Part shown: positions 10,601 to 19,308 of the stretch, one piece after another | How positions within the stretch are numbered: position 1 is the stretch's first letter | Layout of the letters: each line of letters opens with the position of its first letter | Assembly: GCA_019454985.1 (NCBI GenBank) | Contig: JACFNF010000007.1 | Coordinates: 62,001 to 126,000, forward strand | Length of the DNA stretch: 64,000 bases | Direction of reading: 5' to 3' | Source of the DNA: Bacteroidales bacterium | Lineage (GTDB): Bacteria; Bacteroidota; Bacteroidia; Bacteroidales; F082 | Program-made: the position numbers and the translations under genes | The notes under the pieces: generated by a model | What the model was told of the DNA's origin: nothing | The model's database searches: none | Seen by the model: only the letters and a program-made list of their open reading frames with translations

Positions 10601-11297
10601 CCTTTATCTGGCCGGTTTCGACGTAAAAGATGTTCACATGACCGACCTGATCAGCGGACGCGAAGACCTTAGCCAGGTGAATATGCTGGTGTTTGTTGGT
10701 GGTTTCTCCAATTCCGATGTGCTTGGGTCGGCCAAAGGCTGGGCCGGGGCTTTCCTTTACAACGAAAAGGCAAAACAAGCCCTCGAAGATTTTTATCGCC
10801 GCCCCGACACCCTCAGCCTCGGCGTTTGCAACGGATGCCAGCTCATGGTTGAGCTCAACCTCATCTATCCTGAACATCCCGAGCAGATTCGCATGATGCA
10901 CAACAGTTCGGGAAAATTTGAATCGGCTTTTGTGGATGTCGAAATTCCTGAAAACAATAGTGTAATGCTGGGCTCATTGTCGGGCCGTCGTCTAGGCGTC
11001 TGGATTGCACACGGCGAAGGAAAATTCAGTTTCCCTTGCTATCGCGACAACTACAAAATTGTGATGAACTACGGCCAGGAAGAATACCCGGGCAATCCCA
11101 ACGGAAGCGACTGGGCCACAGCGGCTATCTGCTCCAACAATGGCCGTCACTTGGCCATGATGCCCCATATTGAACGCTCGTTCCTGCCCTGGCAATGGCC
11201 TTATTATCCCGAAGGCCGTCAACAGGACGAAGTAGCCCCCTGGATTGAAGCTTTTATCAACGCCAAAAACTGGATCGAAAAGCATTCTGATAAATAA
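7605..11297 (+). CDS. purL: Phosphoribosylformylglycinamidine synthase (single-chain PurL)
   Basis: A 1230-residue large-form FGAR amidotransferase, slightly shorter than the roughly 1290-residue proteobacterial enzyme. It converts FGAR, glutamine and ATP to FGAM in de novo purine synthesis. The N-terminal and linker regions lead into [14 protein letters not shown]. The first AIR-synthase-like half carries [16 protein letters not shown] and [16 protein letters not shown]; a second, degenerate half follows. The C-terminal class I glutaminase domain (about 1010-1230) has the nucleophile in [10 protein letters not shown] (Cys1075) and the His1188/Glu1190 pair in MMPHIERSF. All catalytic residues are present. 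A short-chain dehydrogenase reading frame starts 10 nt after the stop and is probably cotranscribed. Confidence 0.97.
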   Translation: MIRFFKSGSNNVIVLEISTLLSEEILKKLSWLFTGYTFTDEEMLKGPFIGPRKEMVSPWSTNAVEITQNMGIHGISRIEQFTAVGSYPASYDPMLQALYPQIDQHLFEINIEPEAVVTIENLEQYNELHGLALSADEITYLQQLSENLGRKLTDSEVYGFAQVNSEHCRHKIFNGTFVIDGKTMPEALFGMIKRTASAHPNRLVSAYKDNVAFIEGPMAEQFAPEQPDQPSFFKVNDIQTVISLKAETHNFPTTVEPFNGAATGTGGEIRDRMAGGKGSIPLVGTAVYMTSYPRTIENRSWEKKLQPRPWLYQSPESILIKASNGASDFGNKFGQPLINGSLLTFEHEGDTHYGFDKVIMLAGGVGYARKKDSFKESPQAGDQIVVLGGDNYRIGMGGGAVSSVDTGQFSNSIELNAVQRSNPEMQKRVCNVVRALAEADENPIRSIHDHGAGGHLNSLSELVEETGGTIDIEKLPLGDPTLSDKEIIGNESQERMGLLIHPDKLDLLSRTALRERAPIYVVGQATGDHHLKFVRNKSTCPIDLRLEHLLGKPPKTVLDDKTKKNNFSTPALSADLLHQYLNNVLQLESVACKDWLTNKVDRSVTGRVATQQTIGALQLPLNNLGVVTLDYKGHKGIATALGHAPVAGLIDERKGSRLAVAEALTNLVWAPIQDGIKGVSLSANWMWPAKNEGENARLYKAVKALSDFCIELGINVPTGKDSLSMTQKYPDGEKVLAPGTVIVTAVGEVSDIRKTVNPLLKPELNSQLIYIDLSNDDFNLGGSALMQTLNSIGSNTVDVVDPQYFAKVFDALQFLIENKLILSGHDVSAGGLITTLLEMNFANTDYGMKIRLDDLEEHNIINLMFSEKPAVVIQVANDEKVEDYLQQQSIGYITIGQVVAERFVHILHNNNHHRFDINALRDVWYKSSYLLDRKQSGEQFALARFKNYKKQDLAFSFGKHFTGKAQQYGIDPNRRKPSGVRSAIIREKGVNGDREMAYALYLAGFDVKDVHMTDLISGREDLSQVNMLVFVGGFSNSDVLGSAKGWAGAFLYNEKAKQALEDFYRRPDTLSLGVCNGCQLMVELNLIYPEHPEQIRMMHNSSGKFESAFVDVEIPENNSVMLGSLSGRRLGVWIAHGEGKFSFPCYRDNYKIVMNYGQEEYPGNPNGSDWATAAICSNNGRHLAMMPHIERSFLPWQWPYYPEGRQQDEVAPWIEAFINAKNWIEKHSDK

Positions 11298-11307
11298 AAA
11301 TCCTGCT

Positions 11308-12064
11308 ATGAAAACTGTAATCATTACCGGTGCAAGCAGTGGAATCGGGTTGGCCTGCGCTCATCGCTTTGCACAGGGCGGGTGGCAATTGGTCTTGATC
11401 GCCCGTCGCAGCGTACGCCTGACCGAACTCGGGCAAGAACTTAAAAAGGAACTCAACACGACCTCATTTTTATTGACGGGCGATGTGAGAAGCCCTCAGA
11501 CTTCATCACAACTTACTGACTTATTGCAAAAAAACAATATCATCCCTGACCTTTTGATCAATAATGCCGGACTGGCTCGGACTTGACCCGATTCAGGATG
11601 GGAAGTGGGACGACTGGGATGAAATGATAGACACCAATCTGAAAGGGCTTCTTCGAATCACCAAAGCCGTATTGCCTCTGATGGTAAGAGCCCACAAAGG
11701 TCATATCATCAATATCGGATCAGTGGCAGGGAAAGAAGCTTACGCCAAAGGCAATGTGTATTGTGCCACCAAATATGCAGTGGACGGGTTGACAAAAGCC
11801 ATGCGTTACGACCTTTACACTTACGGGATAAGGGTTACCCAGATAGCGCCCGGAGCTGTTGAAACTGAATTCTCAAATGTAAGATTCCATGGCGACGACG
11901 AACGGGCAGCGGCAGTATATAAAGGTTTCCAGCCATTAACCGCCGACGACATTGCTGATGCTGTATGGTATTGTGCCAATGTACCAGAGCATGTGAGTAT
12001 TCACGACCTGTTTATCATGCCTACCGTACAGGCCGGAGCCAGCGCTATTCATCGCAGCGAATAA
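11308..12064 (+). pseudogene. Short-chain dehydrogenase/reductase (YdfG-like) interrupted by a frameshift
   Basis: Two overlapping frames encode one SDR. Frame one (11308-11586) gives the Rossmann start VIITGASSGIGLACA and ends LLINNAGLART-stop. Frame two, from about 11575, continues with LGLDPIQDGKWDDWDEMIDTNLKGL. It carries the catalytic Ser in INIGSVAGKEAY, the YxxxK motif as YCATKYAVDG, and ends in a YdfG-like tail (ETEFSNVRFHGDD). Intact relatives read NNAGLAxGLDP, so two bases appear to be missing at about 11575 (GCTCGGA where GCTCTCGGA would restore the frame). All other motifs are preserved, so this is either a very recent mutation or a sequencing/assembly error. Intact family members oxidise or reduce 3-hydroxy acids such as serine or allo-threonine with NADP. 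Confidence 0.85.
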
Positions 12065-12083
12065 TGCCGGCTGATTTCTGAAT

Positions 12084-12104
12084 GGTGATCATCCAATGAT
12101 CGCC
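12084..12104. repeat. Hairpin between the converging SDR and lplA genes
   Basis: GGTGATCAT, loop CCA, ATGATCGCC: a 9-bp stem with one wobble pair. It has no T-run on either side, so it is at best a weak terminator or a transcript 3' end stabiliser. Confidence 0.35.
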
Positions 12105-12107
12105 GGC

Positions 12108-13088
12108 TTAAAACAAGGTGCTTAGAAGCTCGTCTTCCGAAATTCTCAGGAAATAATCCGAAAGGTCGAATACCTTCAGTTTTTCTTTCACCGCAGCTTC
12201 GTGATGGGCTGTTCCAACCAGTGCTTGCTCGATATCGGATGGATCAAGCTTATTGAAATAGTCGCCATAGAAGCGGGCATCTTCAATGATTCCGTTCGTC
12301 ACTTTCAGCACAATTTCCAGCTTCCCTCCATCCGTTTTAAGTGTTTTCCTGAAATTGTACTGAGGGGAATATCCAAAATTCCAGTCCCAGCTCAAATATT
12401 TTTCCTCTCTGAGTTGGTTGATGGCGTCAATATCCTGCTTACTGAAACTATACATCTCGGCATCTGGCGTATTATTCCTCACATGATCCATAATTTTGTC
12501 TCTGAACTCCAATACCGTAAGAGGTTCGTGAAGATGTTCACTGATATTGGTCACACGACTTCTTACCGACTTCACGGCTTTATCCTGAAACTTTTCAGGA
12601 TCCACATTCAGAGCATTGGAAAGATCGGTCATCTGCGACGAAAACAACAAGGTGCCATGGTGCAGTACCCGATTTTTATACACATGTTCAGCATTCCCCG
12701 AAAACTTCCGGCCACCGATGGTCAAATCGTTCCTACCCTCAAATTTGGCTTCTATCCCCATTTTTTGAAGTACTTCCAAAATTGGAAGAGTGAATTTCCG
12801 AAAATCCACTAATTTATGATTTTCATCGGAGGCAATAAAGGTAAAATTCAGGTTCCCAAGGTCGTGAAAAACAGCGCCGCCACCTGAAAGGCGGCGCACC
12901 ACCTTAATCTGGTTTTCTTTCACATAATCAAGGTTGATTTCAGCCATGGTATTCTGATGTTTCCCAACAATGATAGCTGGTTCGTTGCGCCAAAGCATGA
13001 AGCTGTCGCGTGCAAAATTTTTCAGCACATACTCTTCGGCAGCTAAATTAAAATAAGGGTCGGTTTCGTGACGGATGATACAGAGCAT
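12108..13088 (-). CDS. lplA: Lipoate--protein ligase A
   Basis: A 326-residue, two-domain lipoate ligase, close to the E. coli LplA length. It activates lipoate with ATP and transfers it to lipoyl domains of 2-oxoacid dehydrogenases or GcvH. Visible motifs are WRNEPAIIVGKHQN, VVRRLSGGGAVFHD (substrate loop), GRNDLTIGGRKFSGNA and HHGTLLF. The C-terminal accessory domain (about 245-326) is present, so the ligase should catalyse both half reactions. The start at 13088 (MLCIIRHETDPYFNLA) is favoured because the longer reading frame runs back over a -7 promoter element at 13110-13117. It lies downstream of holA on the same strand but appears to have its own promoter. Confidence 0.93.
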   Translation of the reverse strand: MLCIIRHETDPYFNLAAEEYVLKNFARDSFMLWRNEPAIIVGKHQNTMAEINLDYVKENQIKVVRRLSGGGAVFHDLGNLNFTFIASDENHKLVDFRKFTLPILEVLQKMGIEAKFEGRNDLTIGGRKFSGNAEHVYKNRVLHHGTLLFSSQMTDLSNALNVDPEKFQDKAVKSVRSRVTNISEHLHEPLTVLEFRDKIMDHVRNNTPDAEMYSFSKQDIDAINQLREEKYLSWDWNFGYSPQYNFRKTLKTDGGKLEIVLKVTNGIIEDARFYGDYFNKLDPSDIEQALVGTAHHEAAVKEKLKVFDLSDYFLRISEDELLSTLF

Positions 13089-13109
13089 ACGTTTGGTTTT
13101 TTGAGGCTG

Positions 13110-13140
13110 CAAATTTAAACGATTGTTACAGCCAAGCAAC
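13110..13140 (-). promoter_or_regulatory. Promoter for lplA
   Basis: Minus strand: GTTG (13140-13137), 19-nt spacer, TAAATTTG (13117-13110). It sits inside the longest possible lplA frame and so supports the internal start at 13088. Confidence 0.55.
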
Positions 13141-13191
13141 CAAATTATTACCCGAAAGATGATCAATTATTCCTAACCAGGCATTTACCCG

Positions 13192-14208
13192 TTAGGCCTG
13201 TCGGACATGTATTATCTTATACAACAACTCTTTATAAAGCTCGGCATCGCTCAAATCATTGCTCCCGTATCCCTTTGCTTTCATATCGTACTCACGCAAT
13301 ATGCTGATGATTTTTGCGATATCGGCCACGGAATAATTTCGGGCAGCAATGCGAAACGATTCCTGAAAAAAGGGAATAACACCCAAAACGCCAGTCAGGT
13401 TACTGGCCGATTTATCAGGGGTAAAATGGTATTTGAGCAGCTTTGAAAAAAATTGGTAAAGCATCACAACTGTAAAGACTACAGGGGTTTCTTTGCTGTT
13501 GTCACCAAAATAGTTGATGATCTGATTTGCCTTCAGGATATTTTTGGAACCAATGGCATTTTGTAGTTCGAAGATGTTGAAATCTTTTGAAATCCCGATC
13601 TTTTCTTCCACTTCAACATCAGTGATTTTTGAGCCCGGCTTCAGTGAGATCATCAGTTTTTCGAGCTCATTGCGGATTTTATGGAGGTCGGTGCCCAAAT
13701 AATCCGTTAACATTTGCTCGGCTTTCGGGCTGATGTTATACTGACGTTGTTGAAGATATTTTCTGATCCATTCTGGAATTTTGTTGTCGTACAATTTTTT
13801 GCTTTCAAACAACACCCCTTTCTTGTCAATGGTTTTTGAAAAGCTTTTCCGCCCATCGAGTTTTTTATATTTATAATTGATCACCAATATCGTTGTTGGT
13901 GGAAAGTTGACCATAGCGGACTCAATCAGCTCAATATCTTTAACGTCCTGTGCTTCTTTCACAATGACGAGTTGATAGTTGCCCAACATTGGGTAGATTC
14001 GCGCCTGACTAATGATGGTATGCACATCCACATCGCGGCCATACATCACAAGCAGGTTAAAAGCTTTTTCGGCCTCTTCGAGCACTGTTTCTTCAAGCAG
14101 ATCGGTTATGGTATCGATAAAATAAGGTTCCTCGCCCATCAAAAAATAGATGGGGTGAAACACTTTGTTTCGAATGTTTTGAAGGATTTGTTCGTAAGTG
14201 AATGCCAT
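13192..14208 (-). CDS. holA: DNA polymerase III subunit delta
   Basis: A 338-residue clamp-loader subunit that opens the beta sliding clamp during loading. The N-terminal AAA+-like fold begins with PIYFLMGEEPYFIDTITDLL, and the family motif region TTILVINYKYKKLDGRKSFSK is present. The helical middle (YNISPKAEQMLTDYLGTDLHKIRNELEKL) and the C-terminal collar domain (FELQNAIGSKNILKANQIINYF) follow. It starts 2 nt after the amn stop codon, so the two genes are in one operon. This pairing of amn with holA next to an HsdR_N gene is, to my knowledge, a recurrent arrangement in Bacteroidota. Confidence 0.93.
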   Translation of the reverse strand: MAFTYEQILQNIRNKVFHPIYFLMGEEPYFIDTITDLLEETVLEEAEKAFNLLVMYGRDVDVHTIISQARIYPMLGNYQLVIVKEAQDVKDIELIESAMVNFPPTTILVINYKYKKLDGRKSFSKTIDKKGVLFESKKLYDNKIPEWIRKYLQQRQYNISPKAEQMLTDYLGTDLHKIRNELEKLMISLKPGSKITDVEVEEKIGISKDFNIFELQNAIGSKNILKANQIINYFGDNSKETPVVFTVVMLYQFFSKLLKYHFTPDKSASNLTGVLGVIPFFQESFRIAARNYSVADIAKIISILREYDMKAKGYGSNDLSDAELYKELLYKIIHVRQA

Positions 14209-14210
14209 CG

Positions 14211-14981
14211 TTAAAACCGCAGATGCTTAACTGTCAATCCGTTATTGATAAGTTGCTGCAACGATTCAATGCCAATTTTCAGATGTTCATGCACAAAGCG
14301 ACGGTTTACGCGGCGGTCGCTTTCCGAAGTTTTTACCCCTTCGGGAATCATTGGTTGATCGGAAACCAAGAGTAAAGCCCCGGTTGGAATTTCATTGGCA
14401 AAGCCTACAACGAAAATGGTGGCGGTTTCCATATCCACGGCCATGCTGCGGGTTTTGATCAGGTATTCTTTAAAGGAGTCGTCGTGTTCCCAAACGCGCC
14501 GGTTGGTAGAATAAACCGTGCCGGTCCAATAGTCGCGGCCATGGTCGCGGATAGTACTCGAGATGGCCTTTTGCAGGCTGAAAGCCGGTAATGCAGGTAC
14601 TTCAACCGGCAGATAATCGTTGGAAGTTCCTTCGCCTCGAATCGCAGCAATAGGGAGAATCAAATCACCAACCTGATTTTTTCTTTTTAAACCGCCACAT
14701 TTGCCCAGAAACAACACGGCTTTAGGCGAAACGGCTCCCAACAAATCCATCACTGTTGCAGCATTGGCGCTCCCCATCCCGAAATTGATGATGGTAATAT
14801 TATCGGAGGTCGCACAAGGCATTGGGTTTTCGTGCCCAATAATCGGGACATTGTGCCATTCGGAGAAAAGCTCAAGATACTGGCCAAAATTGGTCAGCAA
14901 GATGTATTCGCCAAACTCGTGAAGGGGCTGTCCAGTATAGCGCGGCAGCCAGTTGTCAATGATTTCTTTCTTCGTTTTCAT
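14211..14981 (-). CDS. amn: AMP nucleosidase
   Basis: A 256-residue phosphorylase-superfamily enzyme of the short Bacteroidota AMP nucleosidase type. It lacks the N-terminal regulatory domain of the roughly 480-residue E. coli Amn. It would hydrolyse AMP to adenine and ribose 5-phosphate, linking adenylate levels to salvage. Motifs seen are IINFGMGSANAATVMDLL, FLGKCGGLKRKNQVGDLILP, the nucleoside-site MAVDMETATIFVVGF and LLVSDQPMIPEGVKT. The ATG at 14979-14981 is preceded by a near-perfect promoter at 15051-15081. It is the first gene of an operon with holA. Other purine nucleoside phosphorylases share the fold, so substrate assignment rests on overall family resemblance. Confidence 0.88.
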   Translation of the reverse strand: MKTKKEIIDNWLPRYTGQPLHEFGEYILLTNFGQYLELFSEWHNVPIIGHENPMPCATSDNITIINFGMGSANAATVMDLLGAVSPKAVLFLGKCGGLKRKNQVGDLILPIAAIRGEGTSNDYLPVEVPALPAFSLQKAISSTIRDHGRDYWTGTVYSTNRRVWEHDDSFKEYLIKTRSMAVDMETATIFVVGFANEIPTGALLLVSDQPMIPEGVKTSESDRRVNRRFVHEHLKIGIESLQQLINNGLTVKHLRF

Positions 14982-15050
14982 GTATTCAACAATTTGATTT
15001 ATCGTTCATAAGCATAGAAAAAACAACCGGCAATTTTTTCTTCAGTTGTA

Positions 15051-15081
15051 CAAAGGTACAACAAACATCCCGTTCACCAAA
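15051..15081 (-). promoter_or_regulatory. Promoter for amn-holA
   Basis: Minus strand: TTTG (15081-15078), 19-nt spacer, TACCTTTG (15058-15051). It matches the phylum consensus at all positions. Confidence 0.75.
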
Positions 15082-15161
15082 AATGCAGTTTCAAAAGCTA
15101 GCTTCTTTAAGGCAGATTCCAGAAAAACAGGTGCTAACCTCTTTCATTTGGTAAAAGGGTG

Positions 15162-15169
15162 TAATTTTG
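15162..15169 (+). promoter_or_regulatory. -7 element upstream of the HsdR_N nuclease gene
   Basis: TAATTTTG 18 nt before the ATG at 15188. It overlaps the in-frame TTG codons at 15167 and 15170; TTG at 15167 is therefore not the start. Confidence 0.5.
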
Positions 15170-15187
15170 TTGAATTGTTACAGATCC

Positions 15188-15634
15188 ATGGGCGGTTTAC
15201 ACTGGTTTAAAACAAAGCAAAACAAGGGAAAGACAGAAGTCTTCGATCCTGTGCGAAAGCGTTATGTGGCTTTAACACCCGAAGAAGAGGTCAGGCAAAT
15301 GGTGTTACATCATTTCATTGAAAAGCTCGGCATGCCGCCCGGGCTTGTTGCAGTGGAATATTCAATAAAGCTCCACAGGCTCGAAAAGCGCTGTGATATT
15401 GTGGTTTTTTCACCTCAGGCTGCCCCGTTGTTGATCGTAGAGTGCAAGGCACGAAATGTTGAGCTTTCCCAGGCTGTTCTTGATCAGGTAATCCGCTACA
15501 ACATGTCGCTAAACGCACCCTATCTACTGATAACCAATGGAATTAATCAATACTCGATAAGAATACAAGCTTCCACCGAAAACATTGAATTTTTGGATTA
15601 TATCCCCAACTACGCACAATTAACTGCCTCGTGA
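15188..15634 (+). CDS. Orphan type I restriction HsdR N-terminal-domain (PD-(D/E)xK) nuclease-like protein
   Basis: A 148-residue single-domain protein of the HSDR_N_2 type. The PD-(D/E)xK core is readable: Glu in AVEYSIKL, Asp in KRCDIVVFS and the ExK motif in LLIVECKARN. A conserved helix follows (LDQVIRYNMSLNAPYLLITNG). No helicase, methylase or specificity subunit is nearby, so this is not a type I restriction system. The same small gene recurs beside holA/amn in many Bacteroidota (established gene-neighbourhood pattern, recalled rather than searched), suggesting a housekeeping DNA-processing or repair role (inference). The next gene starts right after this stop (TGA then A-ATG), implying cotranscription. 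Confidence 0.8.
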   Translation: MGGLHWFKTKQNKGKTEVFDPVRKRYVALTPEEEVRQMVLHHFIEKLGMPPGLVAVEYSIKLHRLEKRCDIVVFSPQAAPLLIVECKARNVELSQAVLDQVIRYNMSLNAPYLLITNGINQYSIRIQASTENIEFLDYIPNYAQLTAS

Positions 15635-15635
15635 A

Positions 15636-18617
15636 ATGACAAATACCCCTTCTTCACCCCTTCGTTCAATGCCATTTGAACTAAGATTTCCCACAGTTTG
15701 CTTTTCACTGTGGATGCTCATGATGTTCTGGTTCGCGCTTCCGATTCAGGCACAAAACAATACGCAACGTCAAGACAGTATCATCTCGCAATTTTTGGAT
15801 AATGCACCCGAAACCCTTGACGATTATAATTATCTGATTAAAATGTTTTTGGACAAAGTTCCCGAAAAATCGTTCAAGCTTAGCCTCGAAGCGATTAAAA
15901 AAACCAAAAAAAACGGAGGAGAGCCTTTGGCAAAGGCATATAAATTTGCAGGGGTTGCAGCAAACCGCCTCAGACAGTTCGATCAAGCAAATATGTATTA
16001 CGACTCGGCATTGCAAATTTTTGCTGAAATTCCCGACTCCGTAGAGATTGCTGCCATATACAACAATATGGGTAACTTGTACAACAATTTCGGGCTTTAT
16101 GTTAAAGCGCTCGAATACTACGACAACGCCCTCTCGATGTTCGAATACCTGAACAACAAACATAACTATGGCGCCGTCAACAACAATATCGGAACACTTT
16201 ACCAGAAACTCAACAGCTATGAAGAAGCCTACGGTCATCTTCAAATTTCTCTCGAAATTGCCAGCGAACTCAACGACACCACAACGATGATCAGTATTCT
16301 GAATAATCTTGGAACTATTCGCCTAGCTGAAAAAAAATACGATGAAGCCAAAAAACTATTCAGACAAAGTCAGACGCTTGCCAAACAAAAGAAAGACCTT
16401 CACAATATTGGCATAACCTTAGTCAATATTGGTCACACATTTATTCAGCAAAGACAGAGCGATAGTGCTTTTCATTATCTGAACAAAGCTTATGGAATTT
16501 TTCAGGAAACCGGTCATTCGCTTGCCGATGTCTGGTATATGATGGGATTGGCTCATAAAGTAAACAATACTCATCGCCAAGCGCTTAATGCTTTTATGAG
16601 AGCACGCGATGAAGTTGAACTTTATCCCGATATTGAGCTGAAAACAAATATATTGAAAGAACTGTATGAAACCTGGCAGAAGGTAGGAAACGAAGCTGAA
16701 GCTTTTCATGCCCTGCAAGGTTATCTGCAACTTACTGATTCTTTAAAAGCAAGTGTTGACCAAGCCACGGCTGCCAATCTGGAAACACGCTTCAATGTAG
16801 CCAAAAAGGCTAAAGAGATAGCCCAGCTCAAAAAAGAAAATGAAACACATGAAAAAGCAATCATCAAAGCAAAAGAAACAAATCGTTTCAATCGTCAATT
16901 ACTGATTTTGAGCTTGTTAGCTATTCTCATTTTATTGGGGATGATTATGTTCATTTTACGTACAAACCGCCGTTCGGTTAAAATGAACCGATTGCTTCAG
17001 AAGCAATATGAAGAACTGGAAAAAACTAAAAACGAGCTTACTCTAAGTCACAACACCATTGTCGAACAGGAAGAAAAACTGAGCATCCTCATCAACGCCA
17101 TGCCCGACATTATCGCCTTCAAAGATGGAATGGGGCGCTGGCTTGTGGCCAATACCAGTATATTGAATCTTTTCCGGCTCAACAACGCAGATTATAAAGG
17201 GAAAACTGATATTGACCTTATTGCCGACAGTCCGGAATGTGAACTGGCTTTTAGGGTTTGTGCCATTTCTGACGAGGAGGCCTGGCAAAAACACAGTCCG
17301 ATCCGCAGCGACGAAACCATCATTGACCCGATGAACATTCCACGGGTGTTCGATATCATTAAGATACCTCTGTTTTTTAGTGATGGTGCGCGAAAAGGTC
17401 TTCTGATTATTGGCCGCGATGTAACCGAGCGCAAACAAGCCGAAATCGACCTCGAAGCCGCTTTGCAAAAGGCTGAAGAATCCGATCGGCTAAAATCGGC
17501 TTTTATGGCTAATATGAGCCACGAAATCCGAACTCCGCTCAATGCCGTGATAGGCTTTGGTGAACTTTTAGAAACCGAGAACCACGATCCACAGAAAGCT
17601 CGTGAATACGTACGACATATCCGAACCAACGGCATCGCTCTGCTCCATCTGATTAATGAAATCCTTGAACTTTCAGTAATCGAATCAGGAAATATCCGGC
17701 CGCAATTTGAAATATTTGATATTCAGCAGCTTTTTAGTGAGCTAAACGAAACATTTTCTCAGCTTGCCCATCACAAAGGCAAAGAAAACATCAAAATCAA
17801 AGCGGTGATTCCCAGCTATTCGCCTACCGAAGTTTACAGCGACAAAAACCGGATACGGCAGATCCTGGTCAGTCTTTTTGATAATGCCTTGAAATTCACC
17901 GGCGAAGGCAGCATCAGTTTTGGTTACGAAATTGGGCAGTCCGACAATAATCATCAAAACTTACGCTTTTTTGTCAGCGATACCGGCATTGGCATTCCAC
18001 AAAGCAAGCAACATTTGCTTTTCAAACGTTTTACAAAACTTCATGAATCGTCGGGAATGATTTATCCCGGAGCCGGCCTTGGATTAAGTATTGTTCAGGA
18101 AATTGTTCAGCTTCTTGACGGACAAATTCATGTTGATTCAATTGCCGGAAGCGGTACAACTTTTCAGATTGAAATCCCATTTACAGTACCTGATCAATCC
18201 CAGAAGTTTGTTCAAGGCAAACGCGATGTTGATCATCTGATAGGCAAAAAAGTATTGATTGTTGAGGATGTTGATTCCAATTACGAGTTGCTCGAGGTTA
18301 TTCTCAAGTCGCTCGGAATGCAAAGTATCCGGGCTATTGAAGGACAGCAGGCAATTGATATCAGCAAAGAACAGGACGATATTGACATTGTTCTGATGGA
18401 TATTCAACTTAAAGGCATGAACGGTTACGAAGCAACTCGGGCAATCAAAAAATTCAAACCTGATTTACCCATTATTGCTCAAACAGCTTATGCCATGAGC
18501 AACGAAAAAGACGCCTGTTTTGCAGCCGGCTGCGATGGCTATATTGCAAAGCCCATCAAGCGCCAGTTGCTCATTCCGGTGCTGGCACAAATCATCCCCA
18601 TCAAACCGCAGAATTAA
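15636..18617 (+). CDS. TPR-containing hybrid sensor histidine kinase with PAS and receiver domains
   Basis: A 993-residue signalling protein. It has an N-terminal signal segment (about 18-40, ending PIQAQ). A periplasmic array of tetratricopeptide repeats follows (about 60-390; for example IYNNMGNLYNNFGLYVKALE, VNNNIGTLYQKLNSYEEAYG). Then come a coiled region, a single membrane helix (421-442) and a PAS domain (about 480-600, NAMPDIIAFKDGMGRWLVAN). The kinase core has H-box SHEIRTPLNAVIGF (His629), N-box DNALKFT, G1 DTGIGIP and G2 GAGLGLSI. The C-terminal receiver has acidic pair VEDVDS, phospho-Asp922 in LMDIQLKG and Lys972 in IAKPIK. Phosphate would pass from His629 to Asp922 and then to an unknown HPt or regulator. 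No DNA-binding output domain is present. Possibly cotranscribed with the nuclease gene upstream. Confidence 0.9.
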   Translation: MTNTPSSPLRSMPFELRFPTVCFSLWMLMMFWFALPIQAQNNTQRQDSIISQFLDNAPETLDDYNYLIKMFLDKVPEKSFKLSLEAIKKTKKNGGEPLAKAYKFAGVAANRLRQFDQANMYYDSALQIFAEIPDSVEIAAIYNNMGNLYNNFGLYVKALEYYDNALSMFEYLNNKHNYGAVNNNIGTLYQKLNSYEEAYGHLQISLEIASELNDTTTMISILNNLGTIRLAEKKYDEAKKLFRQSQTLAKQKKDLHNIGITLVNIGHTFIQQRQSDSAFHYLNKAYGIFQETGHSLADVWYMMGLAHKVNNTHRQALNAFMRARDEVELYPDIELKTNILKELYETWQKVGNEAEAFHALQGYLQLTDSLKASVDQATAANLETRFNVAKKAKEIAQLKKENETHEKAIIKAKETNRFNRQLLILSLLAILILLGMIMFILRTNRRSVKMNRLLQKQYEELEKTKNELTLSHNTIVEQEEKLSILINAMPDIIAFKDGMGRWLVANTSILNLFRLNNADYKGKTDIDLIADSPECELAFRVCAISDEEAWQKHSPIRSDETIIDPMNIPRVFDIIKIPLFFSDGARKGLLIIGRDVTERKQAEIDLEAALQKAEESDRLKSAFMANMSHEIRTPLNAVIGFGELLETENHDPQKAREYVRHIRTNGIALLHLINEILELSVIESGNIRPQFEIFDIQQLFSELNETFSQLAHHKGKENIKIKAVIPSYSPTEVYSDKNRIRQILVSLFDNALKFTGEGSISFGYEIGQSDNNHQNLRFFVSDTGIGIPQSKQHLLFKRFTKLHESSGMIYPGAGLGLSIVQEIVQLLDGQIHVDSIAGSGTTFQIEIPFTVPDQSQKFVQGKRDVDHLIGKKVLIVEDVDSNYELLEVILKSLGMQSIRAIEGQQAIDISKEQDDIDIVLMDIQLKGMNGYEATRAIKKFKPDLPIIAQTAYAMSNEKDACFAAGCDGYIAKPIKRQLLIPVLAQIIPIKPQN

Positions 18618-18664
18618 AAACCGCGAAAACAAAGATAATTTCGTGTTTATTTGCATAAATAACG

Positions 18665-18672
18665 TACATTTG
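18665..18672 (+). promoter_or_regulatory. -7 element upstream of the 199-residue membrane-anchored protein
   Basis: TACATTTG 21 nt before the ATG at 18694; no properly spaced -33 element. Confidence 0.4.
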
Positions 18673-18693
18673 CAAGTGCAAAAAAAGTGAAGC

Positions 18694-19293
18694 ATGAAAA
18701 GTAATATCATTAAAATTGCCCTGTCAGTAGTCATTGTAGTTTTGGTCTACTTGATCTATAAAAGCATTAACGAACCTATTCAGTTTCTGAATGAAAAGAA
18801 ACTCCGCGATGTGGAAGTCGTTCAGCGGCTGAAAGATATCCGTAGCATTCAGGCTTTTTACAAAAATGCCAAGGGAAAATATTCTGGCAGTTTTGACTCA
18901 TTGCTGGCATACGTTAAGGTTGGAGAAATTCCTGTTGTGAATGTGATTCCCGATCCCAACGACACAACTTTTACCAAAACCATTAACGATACCTTGGGTT
19001 ACGTCAAAGTGGCTGACTCGCTGTTTGGCAAACGCCACAATTTCAATCTGTCAAACTTAGGAATCATTCCTTTTTCCGACAATGTTCCTTTTGAGCTTGC
19101 TGCAGGTGAAGTTGAGCGTGGCGGGGTGAAGGTTAGTGTTTATGAAGTGAAAGCTCCGTTTACAGCTTATCTGAAAGGCCTCGATGAACAGCGTATTCTG
19201 AATCTTATCGCAAACGAAGAAGCCATTGAAAAATACGCCGGGCTTAAAGTGGGATCTCTCACCGAACCTTCAACAGATGGCAACTGGGAATAG
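18694..19293 (+). CDS. Membrane-anchored protein of unknown function
   Basis: A 199-residue protein with one N-terminal membrane helix (residues about 6-23, KIALSVVIVVLVYLIYKSI). A mostly periplasmic, lysine- and glutamate-rich domain follows. The stretch RLKDIRSIQAFYKNAKGKYSGSFDSLLAYV resembles the region after the N-terminal helix in pseudopilin-like proteins, but no prepilin peptidase motif is seen. It is the first gene of a three-gene plus-strand set with the DUF3822 gene (15-nt gap) and rsmD. Conserved next to these genes in Bacteroidota as far as I recall; function unknown. Confidence 0.7.
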   Translation: MKSNIIKIALSVVIVVLVYLIYKSINEPIQFLNEKKLRDVEVVQRLKDIRSIQAFYKNAKGKYSGSFDSLLAYVKVGEIPVVNVIPDPNDTTFTKTINDTLGYVKVADSLFGKRHNFNLSNLGIIPFSDNVPFELAAGEVERGGVKVSVYEVKAPFTAYLKGLDEQRILNLIANEEAIEKYAGLKVGSLTEPSTDGNWE

Positions 19294-19308
19294 TGTGCCG
19301 CTATTGCC

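Noticed and set aside
15188-18617. Nuclease gene plus hybrid kinase as a possible new defence module
   Set aside because: No ATPase, toxin, CARF or retron-like partner, and the nuclease belongs to a phylum-wide housekeeping neighbourhood.
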